Translations under genes and position numbers: made by a program | Assembly: GCA_900544405.1 (NCBI GenBank) | Contig: UQVA01000005.1 | Coordinates: 1 to 64,000, forward strand | Length of the DNA: 64,000 nt | Source of the DNA: an uncultured Eubacteriales bacterium | Lineage (GTDB): Bacteria > Bacillota > Clostridia > Oscillospirales > Oscillospiraceae | Direction of reading: 5' to 3' | Shown here: one piece after another, positions 22,850 through 32,480 of the stretch | Position numbering within the stretch: position 1 is the stretch's first letter | How the letters are laid out: each line of letters starts with the position of its first letter | Notes under the pieces: generated by a model | Database searches by the model: none | The model's input: only the letters and a program-made list of their open reading frames with translations | Told to the model about the DNA's origin: nothing

Positions 22850-24934
22850 TTAGTCCAGACCCCGCAGGTAAAGCCCACGGGTACAGGCGCCGGGATCAAA
22901 GGGTGCCGAGCGGACCCGGTTCGCCAGAACCTGGTCCACCTCCCTGGGATTCTCGGTGGTAAAGTACATCCGTTCCGCCCAGACCCCCAGCCGGTCCAGG
23001 TCCTCCTGACGGTCCAGCCAGTAGAGCTTCTTTCCGTTGAGCAGCACGCTGCGGCAGGAGGCCCCATCCTTGATGACCGGGAAATCCGCCCCGGTCTTGT
23101 CTGTCAGCCGGACCGGGCCCTGGTTGCAGGTGCATTGGCCGGTGCGGTTCTTGATAATACAGTTTTCCGTGACCATCAGCGGCAGCCGCCCGTAGGCGAA
23201 TACCTCGGCGTTCACGGCCTTGCTGATGTCCCGCATCTGGGGCAGGGTCATTTCAAAGCTCAGCATGGCGGAGGCCAATTCCATATCCCGCAGAAGATTC
23301 ATGCTCCGGGAATTGAAAATATTCAGCCCGAAGTCCCCCCGGATGACCATGCCGCACTCCCGTGCCGGGGCCAGCAGCCCCAGATTGCCCACAAGCACGC
23401 TCCGGACTCCGGCGTTTTTCAGCAGCACCATGGCATTTTTCAGATTCGGCAGTTCCCCGTCGTGGACGATGCGGGGCAGCACGGCGCAGACCTCCCGGAC
23501 CCGGCTTGTCAATGCGGCGCACCAGTCCGGGTCCTTGGCCAGCAGGTGAATGGGTACATACAGCACCTCCGGCCGGTTTTTCAGCAGCCGCTCGGTGATT
23601 TGCTCCCGCTCCGTGACCTGGACGGTCAGGGCCGGGGTCCCACGACTTCCCGGATAAATCCGGGGGTTGTCCATATGGCCCAGCCGAGGAGGCTCGCTGC
23701 GGCCCCGGAGGGCGGTCAGCTGATTCAGCAGGTCCCGGCGGAGGGAATTGATCTCCGCTGCGCTGACGCTGAGGCCCGGCTCCACTTCAATTTGCGCTCC
23801 GGCAAAGGCATAAGGCGTGCCGCCGGTTTTGGAAAGGCGCATGGCGATCTGGTCCGCATCCACGGCCACCAGTCTCGCCTCCTCCGGCACTTTACCCGTC
23901 AGGCGGCAGGTCCGGCCCTCCGGGTCCGTGACGCTGAGCCACAGGCCGCTTCTCGTGACGCTGCCCCGGAACCGCACCGGCACCAGCGGGTTCTCCACGG
24001 CTTCGTAGGTCTGGCGCACATCCTTCATCCAGCCGGTATCTTCCTTGGTGTCCTCCCGGATGCCGAACATTTCCGGCCCGATGCGGCCTGCGTAGTAGCC
24101 ATCGGTGAAGCCCTGGCGGTTAAAGGCCCGGTACAGGTCGTTCATCTGCTCCCGGCTCACCCGGCCCGTGTCCAGGGCCTTCCGGTAAACGCCGGTGACG
24201 GCCGCCACATATTCCGGCCGCTTCATCCGGCCCTCCAACTTCACGCTGGCCACGCCCATGGCCTCCAGACTGGCCAGGTCCCCCACCAGACAGTTGTCCT
24301 TCAGGCTCAGGGGGTACTTGTTCTCCCAGCGGCCATAGCCGTAGCTCTGGCGGCAGGGCTGGGCGCAGCGGCCCCGGTTGCCGGACCGTCCGCCGATGGC
24401 GGCGGAGAGATAGCACTGTCCGGAGTAGCACATACACAGCGCCCCGTGGGCGAATACTTCGATTTCAATGGGGGAATTTTCGCAGATATAGCGAATTTCC
24501 TCCCGGTTCAGTTCCCGGCTCAGCACCACCCGCTGCATCCCCAGCCGCTGGCACAGCAGCACCCCCGGCAGGGAATGGATGGTCATTTGCGTGGAGCCGT
24601 GGATGGGGATATGGGGGGCGATGCGGCGGCACAGGCTCACCACACCCAGGTCCTGAACAATAAATGCGTCCACATTGCACGCTGCCGCCTGGGCGATGAG
24701 CTGGGCCACGCCCTTGCACTCCCGGTCGGAGACCAGGGTGTTCAGGGTCAGATGGACCGCCACCCCACGGATGTGGCAGTATTTCACCGCCTCGGCCAGG
24801 GTCTGGACGGTAAAATTCTTGGCGCTCTGGCGGGCATTGAAGCTGCCGCAGCCCAAATAAACGGCGTCCGCACCGTTTTCCACAGCGGCCCGCAGGGCCT
24901 CCATGGACCCGGCAGGAGCCAACAGTTCCAGCAT
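22850..24934 (-). CDS. U32 peptidase-family protein (tRNA/rRNA hydroxylation type)
   Basis: The 694-residue protein opens LELLAPAGSMEAL, has A-D-A-V-Y-L-G, an E-V-F-A-H-G-A-L-C-M-C-Y-S-G-Q-C block and the N-R-G-R-C-A-Q-P-C-R cysteine motif of U32. The C-terminal half is the extended DUF3656 type. Characterised relatives (RlhA, TrhP) are RNA hydroxylation factors that need an iron-sulfur cluster or prephenate. The old 'collagenase' label is unlikely for a cytoplasmic protein. GAGGT precedes ATG 24934. It is the first gene of the five-gene operon down to mrdA. Confidence 0.88.
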   Translation of the reverse strand: MLELLAPAGSMEALRAAVENGADAVYLGCGSFNARQSAKNFTVQTLAEAVKYCHIRGVAVHLTLNTLVSDRECKGVAQLIAQAAACNVDAFIVQDLGVVSLCRRIAPHIPIHGSTQMTIHSLPGVLLCQRLGMQRVVLSRELNREEIRYICENSPIEIEVFAHGALCMCYSGQCYLSAAIGGRSGNRGRCAQPCRQSYGYGRWENKYPLSLKDNCLVGDLASLEAMGVASVKLEGRMKRPEYVAAVTGVYRKALDTGRVSREQMNDLYRAFNRQGFTDGYYAGRIGPEMFGIREDTKEDTGWMKDVRQTYEAVENPLVPVRFRGSVTRSGLWLSVTDPEGRTCRLTGKVPEEARLVAVDADQIAMRLSKTGGTPYAFAGAQIEVEPGLSVSAAEINSLRRDLLNQLTALRGRSEPPRLGHMDNPRIYPGSRGTPALTVQVTEREQITERLLKNRPEVLYVPIHLLAKDPDWCAALTSRVREVCAVLPRIVHDGELPNLKNAMVLLKNAGVRSVLVGNLGLLAPARECGMVIRGDFGLNIFNSRSMNLLRDMELASAMLSFEMTLPQMRDISKAVNAEVFAYGRLPLMVTENCIIKNRTGQCTCNQGPVRLTDKTGADFPVIKDGASCRSVLLNGKKLYWLDRQEDLDRLGVWAERMYFTTENPREVDQVLANRVRSAPFDPGACTRGLYLRGLD

Positions 24935-24970
24935 AAGTCATACCTCACATAAATGGTTATACTTAGGGAC

Positions 24971-24979
24971 ATTATAGCA
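24971..24979 (-). promoter_or_regulatory. Extended -10 promoter of the U32-mre operon
   Basis: On the minus strand TGC-TATAAT forms an extended -10 with no clear -35. A second possible promoter lies further upstream at 25158-25186. Confidence 0.65.
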
Positions 24980-25157
24980 TATTCCCGTCGGTACTTCTAC
25001 CCCCAGACCGGAGAATTTTCATTCCGGCCATATTTTTCCCGGATTTTTTCGAAAAAGAAAGCGAAAAATTCCCGGCCAGCCGGAAGGGCTGACCGGGGAA
25101 GGGCAGATTTTCGTTCTTTTACATCTGGTTTCTGCATACAACACCCGCCGTGTCTAC

Positions 25158-25186
25158 ATTATAATGTCCCAGTCGACAAAATTCAA
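25158..25186 (-). promoter_or_regulatory. Possible upstream promoter
   Basis: TTGAAT (25181-25186) and TATAAT (25158-25163) on the minus strand, 17-base spacer. It would add a 220-base leader to the U32 operon. Confidence 0.45.
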
Positions 25187-25305
25187 CATTTTTTACACAT
25201 CCCTAGCGTACACTGCGGGTATATTTGAAACCGGCAACAGGCAGGGACACCGTAGAAAGCCCAGCGGCTTTCACAGGAATCCATAAATCTTCAATAGGGT
25301 CTTTT

Positions 25306-25355
25306 CTTGTAGGGAACTTTTCATAGCGATTTCATTCACGTTTGTTCCCTGCAAG
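25306..25355. other. Inverted repeat in the 24.9-25.4 kb gap
   Basis: CTTGTAGGGAAC (25306-25317) and GTTCCCTGCAAG (25344-25355) pair over twelve positions with one G-U. The gap from 24935 to 25456 otherwise holds the promoters above and a terminator. I see no gene in it. Confidence 0.45.
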
Positions 25356-25365
25356 TATCCGTCTG

Positions 25366-25405
25366 TAAAACCCCCGGACGGGACCTGATTGGTCCCGCCC
25401 GGGGG
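25366..25405 (-). terminator. Terminator of the aldo/keto reductase gene
   Basis: A fifteen-base GC-rich stem (25391-25405 with 25371-25385, one mismatch) followed by TTTTAC on the minus strand. Confidence 0.85.
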
Positions 25406-25456
25406 CGTGTGCTATTTCAAGATGTCAAATTCAGTGAAACAGCATTCCCAAAATGC

Positions 25457-26560
25457 TCATTCCCGGAAATAGGCGCTGATTTTCTCCATCCGCTCCATCT
25501 GCTTCACGCCGAAGGGGCAGCGGCTCTCGCAATGGCCGCACTGCAGGCAGGCGCTGGCCTTCACGGTCAGCTTGGTGTAGTGGTTGGCGGCAATGGCGTC
25601 TCCGGCCAGGGCCAGGTCGTAATATTTATTGGCCAGGCCGATGTCGATGCCCGCCGGGCAGGGCTGGCAATGGTTGCAGTACACGCAGGTCCCGGTGACG
25701 GTGTCCGCCGTGAAACCGCCGATAACGGAATAATCCTTCTCCTCCGGCGTGGCGTTCAGGAATTCCAGCACCTGGTCCAGATGCTCCATGGTCTGCACCC
25801 CCGGCAGAGCCACCAGCACGCCGGGCCGGTCCAGGGCGTATTGCAGGCACTGGGTCCGACTCAGAGCCTGACCGAAGGGAGAATGTTCGGCGGACAGCAG
25901 CTGCCCGGCGAAGAAGGGCTTCATAACGGAAATGCCCACGCCCTCTTTTTTGCACCGCTTGAACAGGTCGAACCGTTCTTTCACGGAGCCGACGCCCCAC
26001 TCGTCGCCCTTCTCAAAGTCGTAAGCCGGGTTGATGGAGAACATCATCATGTCCACAAGCCCCGTGTCCAGAATGCGGTTGGCCACCGACGGGGTGTGGG
26101 AGGAGAAGCCGATGTGCCGGACGGTCCCCTGGGCTTTCAGCGCTTTCAGGTAGTCCAGCACGCCGATCTCCACCAACTTGTCAAAATCCGCATCCTCATC
26201 CACGCAATGCAGGAAGCCAAAGTCGACATAATCCGTCCCCAGCGTTTCCAATTCCCACAGGAAGGTCTTTTGGATGGTGTCGAAATCCCGGCACCAGCCG
26301 TATTCGCCGTTTTCATCATACACGGCGCCGAAGTGGACCTGGATGAATACCCGGTCCCGCTTCCCGGCGATGGCCCGGCCGAAGGGGGCATAGGTGGCCC
26401 CGGCAGTGCAAAGGTCAAAGTAGTTGATGCCATGGTCCAGGGCCTTGCGGATGATGGCCTCGATCTCGTCAGCGGGCGTTTTGCCGATGCCGCCCAGTCC
26501 CAGGCCCAGCACGCCGAATTTTTCCCGTTCCGTCCCGTGAGGGAGCTGTCTGTATTCCAT
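25457..26560 (-). CDS. Aldo/keto reductase with C-terminal ferredoxin domain
   Basis: The 367-residue protein has an aldo/keto reductase TIM barrel: G-L-G-L-G-G-I-G near the start, G-I-N-Y-F-D-L, and F-L-H-C-V-D. A C-terminal bacterioferredoxin-like part follows with CVYCNHCQPC and CLQCGHCESRC. This two-domain form is common in anaerobic Clostridia and probably couples substrate oxidation or reduction to electron carriers. Substrate is unknown. ATG 26560 has GGAGGT upstream; a longer frame from 26632 has no ribosome site. It stands as a single gene with its own terminator. Confidence 0.88.
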   Translation of the reverse strand: MEYRQLPHGTEREKFGVLGLGLGGIGKTPADEIEAIIRKALDHGINYFDLCTAGATYAPFGRAIAGKRDRVFIQVHFGAVYDENGEYGWCRDFDTIQKTFLWELETLGTDYVDFGFLHCVDEDADFDKLVEIGVLDYLKALKAQGTVRHIGFSSHTPSVANRILDTGLVDMMMFSINPAYDFEKGDEWGVGSVKERFDLFKRCKKEGVGISVMKPFFAGQLLSAEHSPFGQALSRTQCLQYALDRPGVLVALPGVQTMEHLDQVLEFLNATPEEKDYSVIGGFTADTVTGTCVYCNHCQPCPAGIDIGLANKYYDLALAGDAIAANHYTKLTVKASACLQCGHCESRCPFGVKQMERMEKISAYFRE

Positions 26561-26671
26561 AATTACCTCCGTTCCGCCTGTTTTCAGGCGTGTTTTTTCG
26601 TGTGTGGCATTATCATATACCATGAAGTTCACTTTAGGTCAAGGGGTATTTTCCAATTTTCAGCAATCGTC

Positions 26672-27755
26672 TCACCGCTCGTCCAGCAATGCCAGCAGGT
26701 CCTCCTGGGACATATTCAGGATGCCCGTGTCCTCGGCCCCGGCGACGGTGTCCATCAGCGCCGCCTTTTTCTCCTGCAGTTCCAGGATTTTCTCCTCAAT
26801 GGTCCCCTTGGCGATGAGTTTGTAGACCTGCACATGGGCCTGCTGGCCCATCCGGTGGGCCCGGTCCGTGGCCTGGTCCTGCGCCGCCTGGTTCCACCAG
26901 GGGTCGTAATGGATGACCACGTCCGCCGCCGTCCCGCTTTTTCACGGAAACGCCCACCTCCGGGTCCTCCCGGAAGCAGCCGACCGTATCTCCGGCGGAG
27001 GTTTCCAGGCACTTCCCCTCCCACAGGTCAAAAAACCGGTCGAAAGCATCCCCGGTCAGGGCGATCTTATTCTTCTCCCGGCGGAAGGGGTCCACATTCC
27101 ACCAATGGGCGCGGTCCCCCACCGTCCGGAAGCGGTTGAACTCGTTCATCAGAAGGTGGATGAGTTCCTGGGAGCGGCCGTCAAATTGCTCGATGCCGTG
27201 GTCCAGCGTCAGATATTTCCCGTAGCTTTCCGTCTGCCGCTTCTCCACATTCACCAGAAAATTCTCGATATTTTTCACGGCGTACAGCTTGTCCCGGCCC
27301 ACCCGGAAGGAAAGGTCCGGGTAGCCCCGGTCGTCCGGATCCGGAAAATGGAGCGTGGGTTCCAGCCGGGCCGGGACCTCCGGGGCCTTCGCCGCCGGTT
27401 CCGTTCCCCGCAGGTAGTTCCGCAGCAGTGCCTGGGCATAGCGGTCCGATCTGGCCGGACCGGACTGGTCCCGGTCCTCCTCCACATAGGCGATCATGGC
27501 CGCCGCCAGATGCTTGCAGACGCCCGCCGTTTCAAGACGCACACAGGTGCATTGGGCGTACAGCGTGCCTCTGCCGATCTCCTGAATACGGAGCTTATAA
27601 TCCTCGCTGCCCCGGACCCGGCAGCTGATCACCAGCTTTTCGTCCTCTCCGGAGCATTTCAGATCGTGTACCCAGCCCTGCCGGTAATACTCCATGCCCC
27701 GTTTGAAGTCCTGGTCCGGGAACGCTCTCCGGATGTCCTGTAGGCTCAGCTGCAT
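26672..27755 (-). pseudogene. SWIM/SNF2 helicase with internal deletion
   Basis: The first 275 codons (from ATG 27755) encode the N-terminal part of an SNF2-family protein, including a SWIM zinc finger with C69-x-C71 and C80-x-H82. Near 26935 the frame breaks. The remaining sequence, in another frame, is the end of the helicase C-domain (A-D-V-V-I-H-Y-D-P-W-W-N, D-R-A-H-R-M-G-Q). The whole ATPase core, normally some 600-700 residues with Walker A and B, is absent. One deletion of roughly 2 kb explains it. The gene begins just after DUF2284, so the two were probably one transcript. No active helicase can be made. Confidence 0.85.
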
Positions 27756-27759
27756 CGTC

Positions 27760-28311
27760 TCATTCCTCTCTTTTCATTCCCAGCAAGATCATGCTGAATA
27801 CATACAGCTTTTTCCGGTCCCAGGCGAATTCCAGGCCGCATTTTTCGGCCAATTCCGCCACATTTACGCAGTAGGCGGACATACAGCTGAACCGCAGGTC
27901 CGGGTGCGGACAGGGCCGGCCGGACCGGCGCTCGCAGGGGTCGCACAGGTCGCAGCAGCTTCCGCCCGCACAGCGTCCGGCGTCATTCCGCTTGCCAAGC
28001 TCGGCGTTCAGGCGCAGCATGGCCCGGTTATGGCTGTGCTTGCCGTTTCGGATGGCCGCCGTGTCCTGATAGCCGTCGATGGGCCATTGGGTCATTAAAA
28101 CCAGGGCCTTTTCGGCGCTGCGGATTTTCCGGAACATCTCCTCCACGCTGCCGCAGTCCGGCGGGCAGGCATAGTTGGCGTTATATTGGCCGCAGCGGTT
28201 TTCCTCGCAGAAGGCCCGGAATTTTCCGTCCACCGGCACCCGGTCCGCCGAAATCACCGCCGCCGAAAAGCCCGCCTGCCGGGCCAATTCTGTAAGTTCT
28301 TTGTCGTCCAT
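27760..28311 (-). CDS. DUF2284 metal-binding protein
   Basis: ATG 28311 has AGGAG upstream; the frame extends further 5' but without a ribosome site. The 183-residue protein is very cysteine-rich: C40, a YACPPDC block (49-53), then C-x4-C-C-x2-C-x2-C near 114-126 and C134, C143 and C148. This pattern is the DUF2284 family, which likely binds iron-sulfur clusters or other metals. No transport signal is seen. It is common as a lone redox-type accessory in anaerobes; the role is unknown. Confidence 0.85.
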   Translation of the reverse strand: MDDKELTELARQAGFSAAVISADRVPVDGKFRAFCEENRCGQYNANYACPPDCGSVEEMFRKIRSAEKALVLMTQWPIDGYQDTAAIRNGKHSHNRAMLRLNAELGKRNDAGRCAGGSCCDLCDPCERRSGRPCPHPDLRFSCMSAYCVNVAELAEKCGLEFAWDRKKLYVFSMILLGMKREE

Positions 28312-28546
28312 AATCTTCTCCTTTTGCCATCCTGTCAGGATATGCAGTTTTTCACATAGCCGCACCTGCTTTTGCATTTCCCTTTTGGCCGGTTTTGTGC
28401 TATCCTGACGGCAAAGACATGGGGTCTTCCTTACCCATATCGATACCCAAAGGCGGCACCGCTTCCGATGCCGCTTTTGGCGTTCCAATTTTGATACCAT
28501 TTCTATTATACTCCATTTCTCCTCCGCCGTCCAGTAGACGGCAAAG

Positions 28547-28585
28547 GCCCCCGGCACGTTTCTGCGCACCGGGGGCCCGGTTTTT
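28547..28585 (+). terminator. Terminator-like hairpin upstream of the acyltransferase locus
   Basis: GCCCCCGG (28547-28554) pairs with CCGGGGGC (28569-28576); T run at 28581-28585 after four bases. No plus-strand gene precedes it, so it may insulate the locus or be a relic. Apart from this and the promoter, the stretch 28312-28739 holds nothing I can support. Confidence 0.4.
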
Positions 28586-28664
28586 CTGCTCAGCGGTGGG
28601 ATCGTTTCTCGCCAAACGCCATGGAATATGCGCCCTATGGTCGCACGAATTTTGTGGTTTTCTA

Positions 28665-28693
28665 TTGAATCAACAGCCGCTCTGTGATAAAAT
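28665..28693 (+). promoter_or_regulatory. Promoter of the MBOAT locus
   Basis: TTGAAT (28665-28670) and TAAAAT (28688-28693), 17-base spacer. The start codon is 47 bases further on. Confidence 0.75.
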
Positions 28694-28739
28694 AGCAAAA
28701 TAAGATTTGCTTTCAAAAACATTTACAGAGAGGGACCTT

Positions 28740-30185
28740 ATGCAATTCAACTCTTTCGTTTTTATTCTGATGTTTCTGCCCATTACGGTGCTGGCCTATT
28801 TTCTGGCCAACAAATGGAAACCAGTCCTTGGCAAACTGGTATTGGCTGTGGCCAGTGTGGTTTTCTATGTCTACTCAGATTGGACGCTTTTTACGGTTCT
28901 GGGGATCAGCCTGGTCGTCAATCTGGCATTCGCCTGGGCCCTTCAGCGCCTCCAGTCCCGTAGACGCCTCCTGCTGATCGTCCCGGTCCTCATCAATGTG
29001 GGACTGCTTCTCTATTTCAAATACACGAACTTTCTGATTGGGACCGTCAATCAGTTTGCCGGGACCGCTTGGGCCGTCCGGGACCTGGTGCAGCCCCTGG
29101 GGATCAGTTTTTTCACTTTTCAGCAGATTGCCTATCTTGTCTCCGTTTGCAAGGGAGAAATCGGCAGAGTGGCCCCGCTGGATTACCTTTGCTATATCCT
29201 GTATTTTCCGAAGATTCTGATGGGTCCCCTGATGGACCCGGCGGATTTTCTTGGGCAGCTCAATGACCCCAAGCGCAAGCAGGTCAATATGGATCATCTG
29301 GCCAACGGGCTCCAGATCTTCAGCTTCGGCCTCTTTAAGAAGGTCATGCTGGCGGATGTATTTGCCAAAGGGGTCAGCTGGGGCTTCTCCAACCTGGGAT
29401 CCGCTACGGCCATGGACCTTCTCTTGGTCACGCTCTTTTACACCTTCGAGATCTATTTCGATTTCAGCGGTTACAGCGATATGGCCGTTGGCGTGTCCCA
29501 GATGCTCAATATCACCCTGCCTATCAACTTTGACTCGCCCTACAAAGCGCTCTCCATCCGTGACTTCTGGAAACGGTGGCATATTTCTCTGACGAAATTT
29601 TTCACCAAATACGTATACATTCCCCTGGGCGGAAGCCGAAAGGGGCAAGTACGGACCTATCTCAACACCATGCTGATCTTCCTGATCAGCGGGCTCTGGC
29701 ACGGTGCAAATTTCACGTTTATTCTTTGGGGGCTCCTCCACGGCGGTTTTATGGTGCTGGACCGCATCTTCGGAAAAGCCCAGGAGAAGGTCTTTGAGCC
29801 TGTCCGGTGGTTCGTCACCTTCTGCATTCTGAACGTTCTGTGGCTTCTGTTCCGGGCAGGATCCATCGGTCAATGGATATCCATCCTGAAAACCATTCTT
29901 CTCATGCAGGACACGTCCATCAGCGACGGCCTGATTCGCTGCTTTACCCTGCCGGAAATGCCGTTTCTGGTGAATATGCTTCCTATTGAAAGGCTCCAGG
30001 CCATCCGGGGCTTCTGGATGATTCTCTACGTGCTTTTTGCCATGGGCATTTGCCTGATCCCGGAAAACAACTATAAAAATCTGGAAAAGCGTTCCGTCTG
30101 CCGGATGCTTCTGGCCGCCGTGGCCTTTGTCTGGGGATTTATCTGCCTCAGCAGCGAGTCCGTTTTCGTTTATTTCAACTTCTGA
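28740..30185 (+). CDS. MBOAT-family membrane O-acyltransferase (AlgI/DltB type)
   Basis: The 481-residue protein has about ten membrane helices and the MBOAT core. Key pieces are S-I-R-D-F-W-K-R-W-H-I-S-L and the invariant histidine in S-G-L-W-H-G-A-N-F. It moves an acyl group, usually acetyl, across the membrane onto an extracellular polymer. GAGAGGG precedes ATG 28740; a longer frame from 28707 is rejected. The partner gene follows after 15 bases. Together they match the AlgI-AlgX/PatB layout of secondary polysaccharide acetylation. DltA and DltC are absent, so teichoic acid D-alanylation is unlikely. Confidence 0.88.
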   Translation: MQFNSFVFILMFLPITVLAYFLANKWKPVLGKLVLAVASVVFYVYSDWTLFTVLGISLVVNLAFAWALQRLQSRRRLLLIVPVLINVGLLLYFKYTNFLIGTVNQFAGTAWAVRDLVQPLGISFFTFQQIAYLVSVCKGEIGRVAPLDYLCYILYFPKILMGPLMDPADFLGQLNDPKRKQVNMDHLANGLQIFSFGLFKKVMLADVFAKGVSWGFSNLGSATAMDLLLVTLFYTFEIYFDFSGYSDMAVGVSQMLNITLPINFDSPYKALSIRDFWKRWHISLTKFFTKYVYIPLGGSRKGQVRTYLNTMLIFLISGLWHGANFTFILWGLLHGGFMVLDRIFGKAQEKVFEPVRWFVTFCILNVLWLLFRAGSIGQWISILKTILLMQDTSISDGLIRCFTLPEMPFLVNMLPIERLQAIRGFWMILYVLFAMGICLIPENNYKNLEKRSVCRMLLAAVAFVWGFICLSSESVFVYFNF

Positions 30186-30200
30186 GGGAGGCCGGACAAA

Positions 30201-31775
30201 ATGCGTTCAAAATATTGGTTGGCCGGGTGGCTGGTCCTGGTAACGGCCATGCTGGCCGTGATCGGCAGCTATGTCTATCGGGTCGATCCCTATTTTCATT
30301 ATCACAAGCCGGATACGGGGCGCTATTTCTATACGCTGGACAATCAGCGGAGTCAGAACGACGGCATCTGCAAGCACTTTGATTACGACGCCCTTGTTAC
30401 CGGCACCTCCATGACCGAAAATTTCAAGATTTCGGAGGTCAACGCCCTGTTCGGCGTGAACGCCATAAAGGTTCCCTATTCCGGCGGCACCTATAAGGAG
30501 ATCAACGACAACCTGGTCATTGCCTTTCAGAACAATCCGAACCTGAAAACGGTCATCCGCTGTCTGGATTACAGCAAGCTGCTGGAAGAAAAGGATGCCA
30601 TGCGGAACGATCTTGGAAAATACCCGACGTATCTCTATGACAGCGACCCCTTCAATGATGTGTTTTACCTCTTTAACAAGGATGTGCTCTTCAGCCGCTC
30701 CTACGCCATGACCCTGGCCGCAAAAGAACCGGGCTTCCAGCCGGGGATCACCTCCTTCGATGCCTATTCCCGCTGGCAGGATCACTACACCTTCGGTACG
30801 CAGACCGTTTTGCAGAACGGCCTGGATATCTCCCCGGCAGGATCGGCAGCGCACCTGAGCGATGCCGACCGGGAGACGATTTTGGCCAACATCACTCAGA
30901 ACGTGACCTCCCTGGCCGATGCACACCCTGGCGCCACGTTTTACTATTTCTTTTCTCCCTACTCTGCGGCCTGGTGGGCTTCCCGTATAAATGACGGGAC
31001 AATGGAGAAATGGCTGGAGGCCGAGGAATACATCATCTCCCTGATTCTTGAGCACGACAATATCCGTCTTTTTTCCTTCAACGGCCGCACGGATATTACC
31101 ACGGACCTGAATAATTACAAAGATACCATCCACTACGGCGAATGGGTGAACAGCTTTATGCTCCGTTCCATGTGCGACGGAAAGTGTCGCCTGACCAAGG
31201 AAAATTACCGGCAGTATCTTGCCGAGGAGCGGCAGTTCTATATGAGCTTTGATTATGCTTCCCTGCTGGACCAGGAGGACTACGAATGTGACTTCTACGC
31301 CGCAGCCCTCCTGACGCAGGAAATCACCGGGACCGTGCCCATGGACCTGCTTGCGGCAGACGGGAAAACCGTTCTGCCCGGAACAACGGTCGAAGAAGAC
31401 GCAGTGCCGGGGCATCCCCTTCTGAAATGCACGCAGGCTTTGAAGATCGGCAACGGGATTCCCTATGAGGCACTCATGACCGCCCCGGCCTCCGGCATGA
31501 CGATCCGGATCGATGACATTTCCGGTTATGAATATCTGTTCTTTTACGGGAGCGCCGTCTCCGGGAATATCCAGCCTGTCGTACTTCTCTACGATGACGC
31601 CGGTCAGGTCCTATCCGAATACACCGCTTCCGAGCCGGACAATACCTGGCATCAGCATCTGATCTCCGTAAAAAAGCTGACCGGGCCTGTGACCATTGTG
31701 TTCAGCGTTGGCACCCCCGACGCTGAAGGCAATACCGATCTTGAATACGCATTCCGCAGCTTCATGCTCTATTGA
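30201..31775 (+). CDS. SGNH-like partner of the MBOAT acyltransferase
   Basis: The 524-residue protein has a single N-terminal membrane anchor (about 7-24) and an extracellular part. G-T-S-M-T-E-N-F, with the nucleophile-like serine, is the DltD/AlgX/AlgJ-type SGNH motif. A C-terminal beta-rich region (about 400-524) looks like a carbohydrate-binding module. Such proteins receive the acyl group from the MBOAT channel and transfer it to the polymer. GGGAGG precedes ATG 30201. Polymer identity cannot be told from the window. Confidence 0.75.
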   Translation: MRSKYWLAGWLVLVTAMLAVIGSYVYRVDPYFHYHKPDTGRYFYTLDNQRSQNDGICKHFDYDALVTGTSMTENFKISEVNALFGVNAIKVPYSGGTYKEINDNLVIAFQNNPNLKTVIRCLDYSKLLEEKDAMRNDLGKYPTYLYDSDPFNDVFYLFNKDVLFSRSYAMTLAAKEPGFQPGITSFDAYSRWQDHYTFGTQTVLQNGLDISPAGSAAHLSDADRETILANITQNVTSLADAHPGATFYYFFSPYSAAWWASRINDGTMEKWLEAEEYIISLILEHDNIRLFSFNGRTDITTDLNNYKDTIHYGEWVNSFMLRSMCDGKCRLTKENYRQYLAEERQFYMSFDYASLLDQEDYECDFYAAALLTQEITGTVPMDLLAADGKTVLPGTTVEEDAVPGHPLLKCTQALKIGNGIPYEALMTAPASGMTIRIDDISGYEYLFFYGSAVSGNIQPVVLLYDDAGQVLSEYTASEPDNTWHQHLISVKKLTGPVTIVFSVGTPDAEGNTDLEYAFRSFMLY

Positions 31776-31856
31776 ATGCCCCCTTGGCATTTCCTTTTCG
31801 ATATGCTATCATGGGCCGCGTTCGCTCGGAGGGCGGGCTGTTCGAAAGAAACAGCA

Positions 31857-31904
31857 GCCGGATAAGAGGCAGACTGAAACGTCTGTTTCTTATCCGGCTT
31901 TTTT
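31857..31904 (+). terminator. Terminator of the MBOAT locus
   Basis: GCCGGATAAGA with inner GGCAGAC/GTCTGTT pairs to its complement ending 31898, followed by TTTTTT. Confidence 0.88.
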
Positions 31905-31925
31905 CATGCAAAGAAGAATCGAAAA

Positions 31926-32480
31926 ATGGACTTTTTGAAGGGCAAGATCAGGCCCATCTACTTCCGCTATCTGGCCGCCGCCTTCGGCAGCGCCATGATC
32001 GCCTCCGTCTACTCCGTCGTGGACACCGCCATGGTGGGCCAATATCACGGCCCCGACAGCACGGCGGCTCTTGCCGTGGTGGCCCCGGTCTGGAACATCA
32101 TTTACAGCCTGGGCCTGCTGATAGGCATTGGCGGCAGCGTGATCTTCAGCACCAAGCGAGGCAGCGCCCGGCCGGACGGCAGCGAAAATCCGTATTTCAC
32201 CGTTTCCGTACTGGGGTCCCTGGGTCTTGCGCTGCTGGCCTGGGCAGGGCTTCTCTGGCTGGAAGGGCCCATTCTGACCTTTTCGGGGCCGACGAGGGGC
32301 TGCTGGTGCTGGCCCGCCGATACCTGCGGCCCATGAAGTTCGTGGTCCCCCTGTTCCTGTTCAATCAGATGCTGGCGGCGTTTCTCGTATCGGTGGCCCG
32401 GGGACTGGTCCTCAGCGGCATTCTCATTCTGATCCTGCCCGCTCTGCGCCGGGAGGCTCTCTGGCTGGCCGTGCGGAAGC
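31926..32480 (+). pseudogene. MATE efflux transporter, internally deleted and 3'-truncated
   Basis: The first 120 codons are a good MATE N-terminus: S-V-Y-S-V-V-D-T-A-M-V-G-Q followed by helices 1-3. The frame then shifts near 32280, so the next piece (V-L-A-R-R-Y-L-R-P, then F-L-F-N-Q-M-L-A-A) is in a different phase. It jumps after about 32390 to the last-helix region (V-L-S-G-I-L-I-L-I-L-P). Coding similarity ends near 32475, where sequence of the opposite-strand DUF4956 gene begins. At least 250 residues are missing. It is not functional. An intact MATE gene lies at 46602-48011. Confidence 0.8.

Noticed and set aside
22850..24934. A secreted collagenase
   Set aside because: U32 proteins of this type lack a signal peptide and carry a cysteine cluster; studied relatives act in RNA modification.
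28740..31775. A dlt operon for D-alanylation of teichoic acid
   Set aside because: The D-alanine ligase (DltA) and carrier (DltC) genes are absent, and the partner protein carries an extra carbohydrate-binding-like end.
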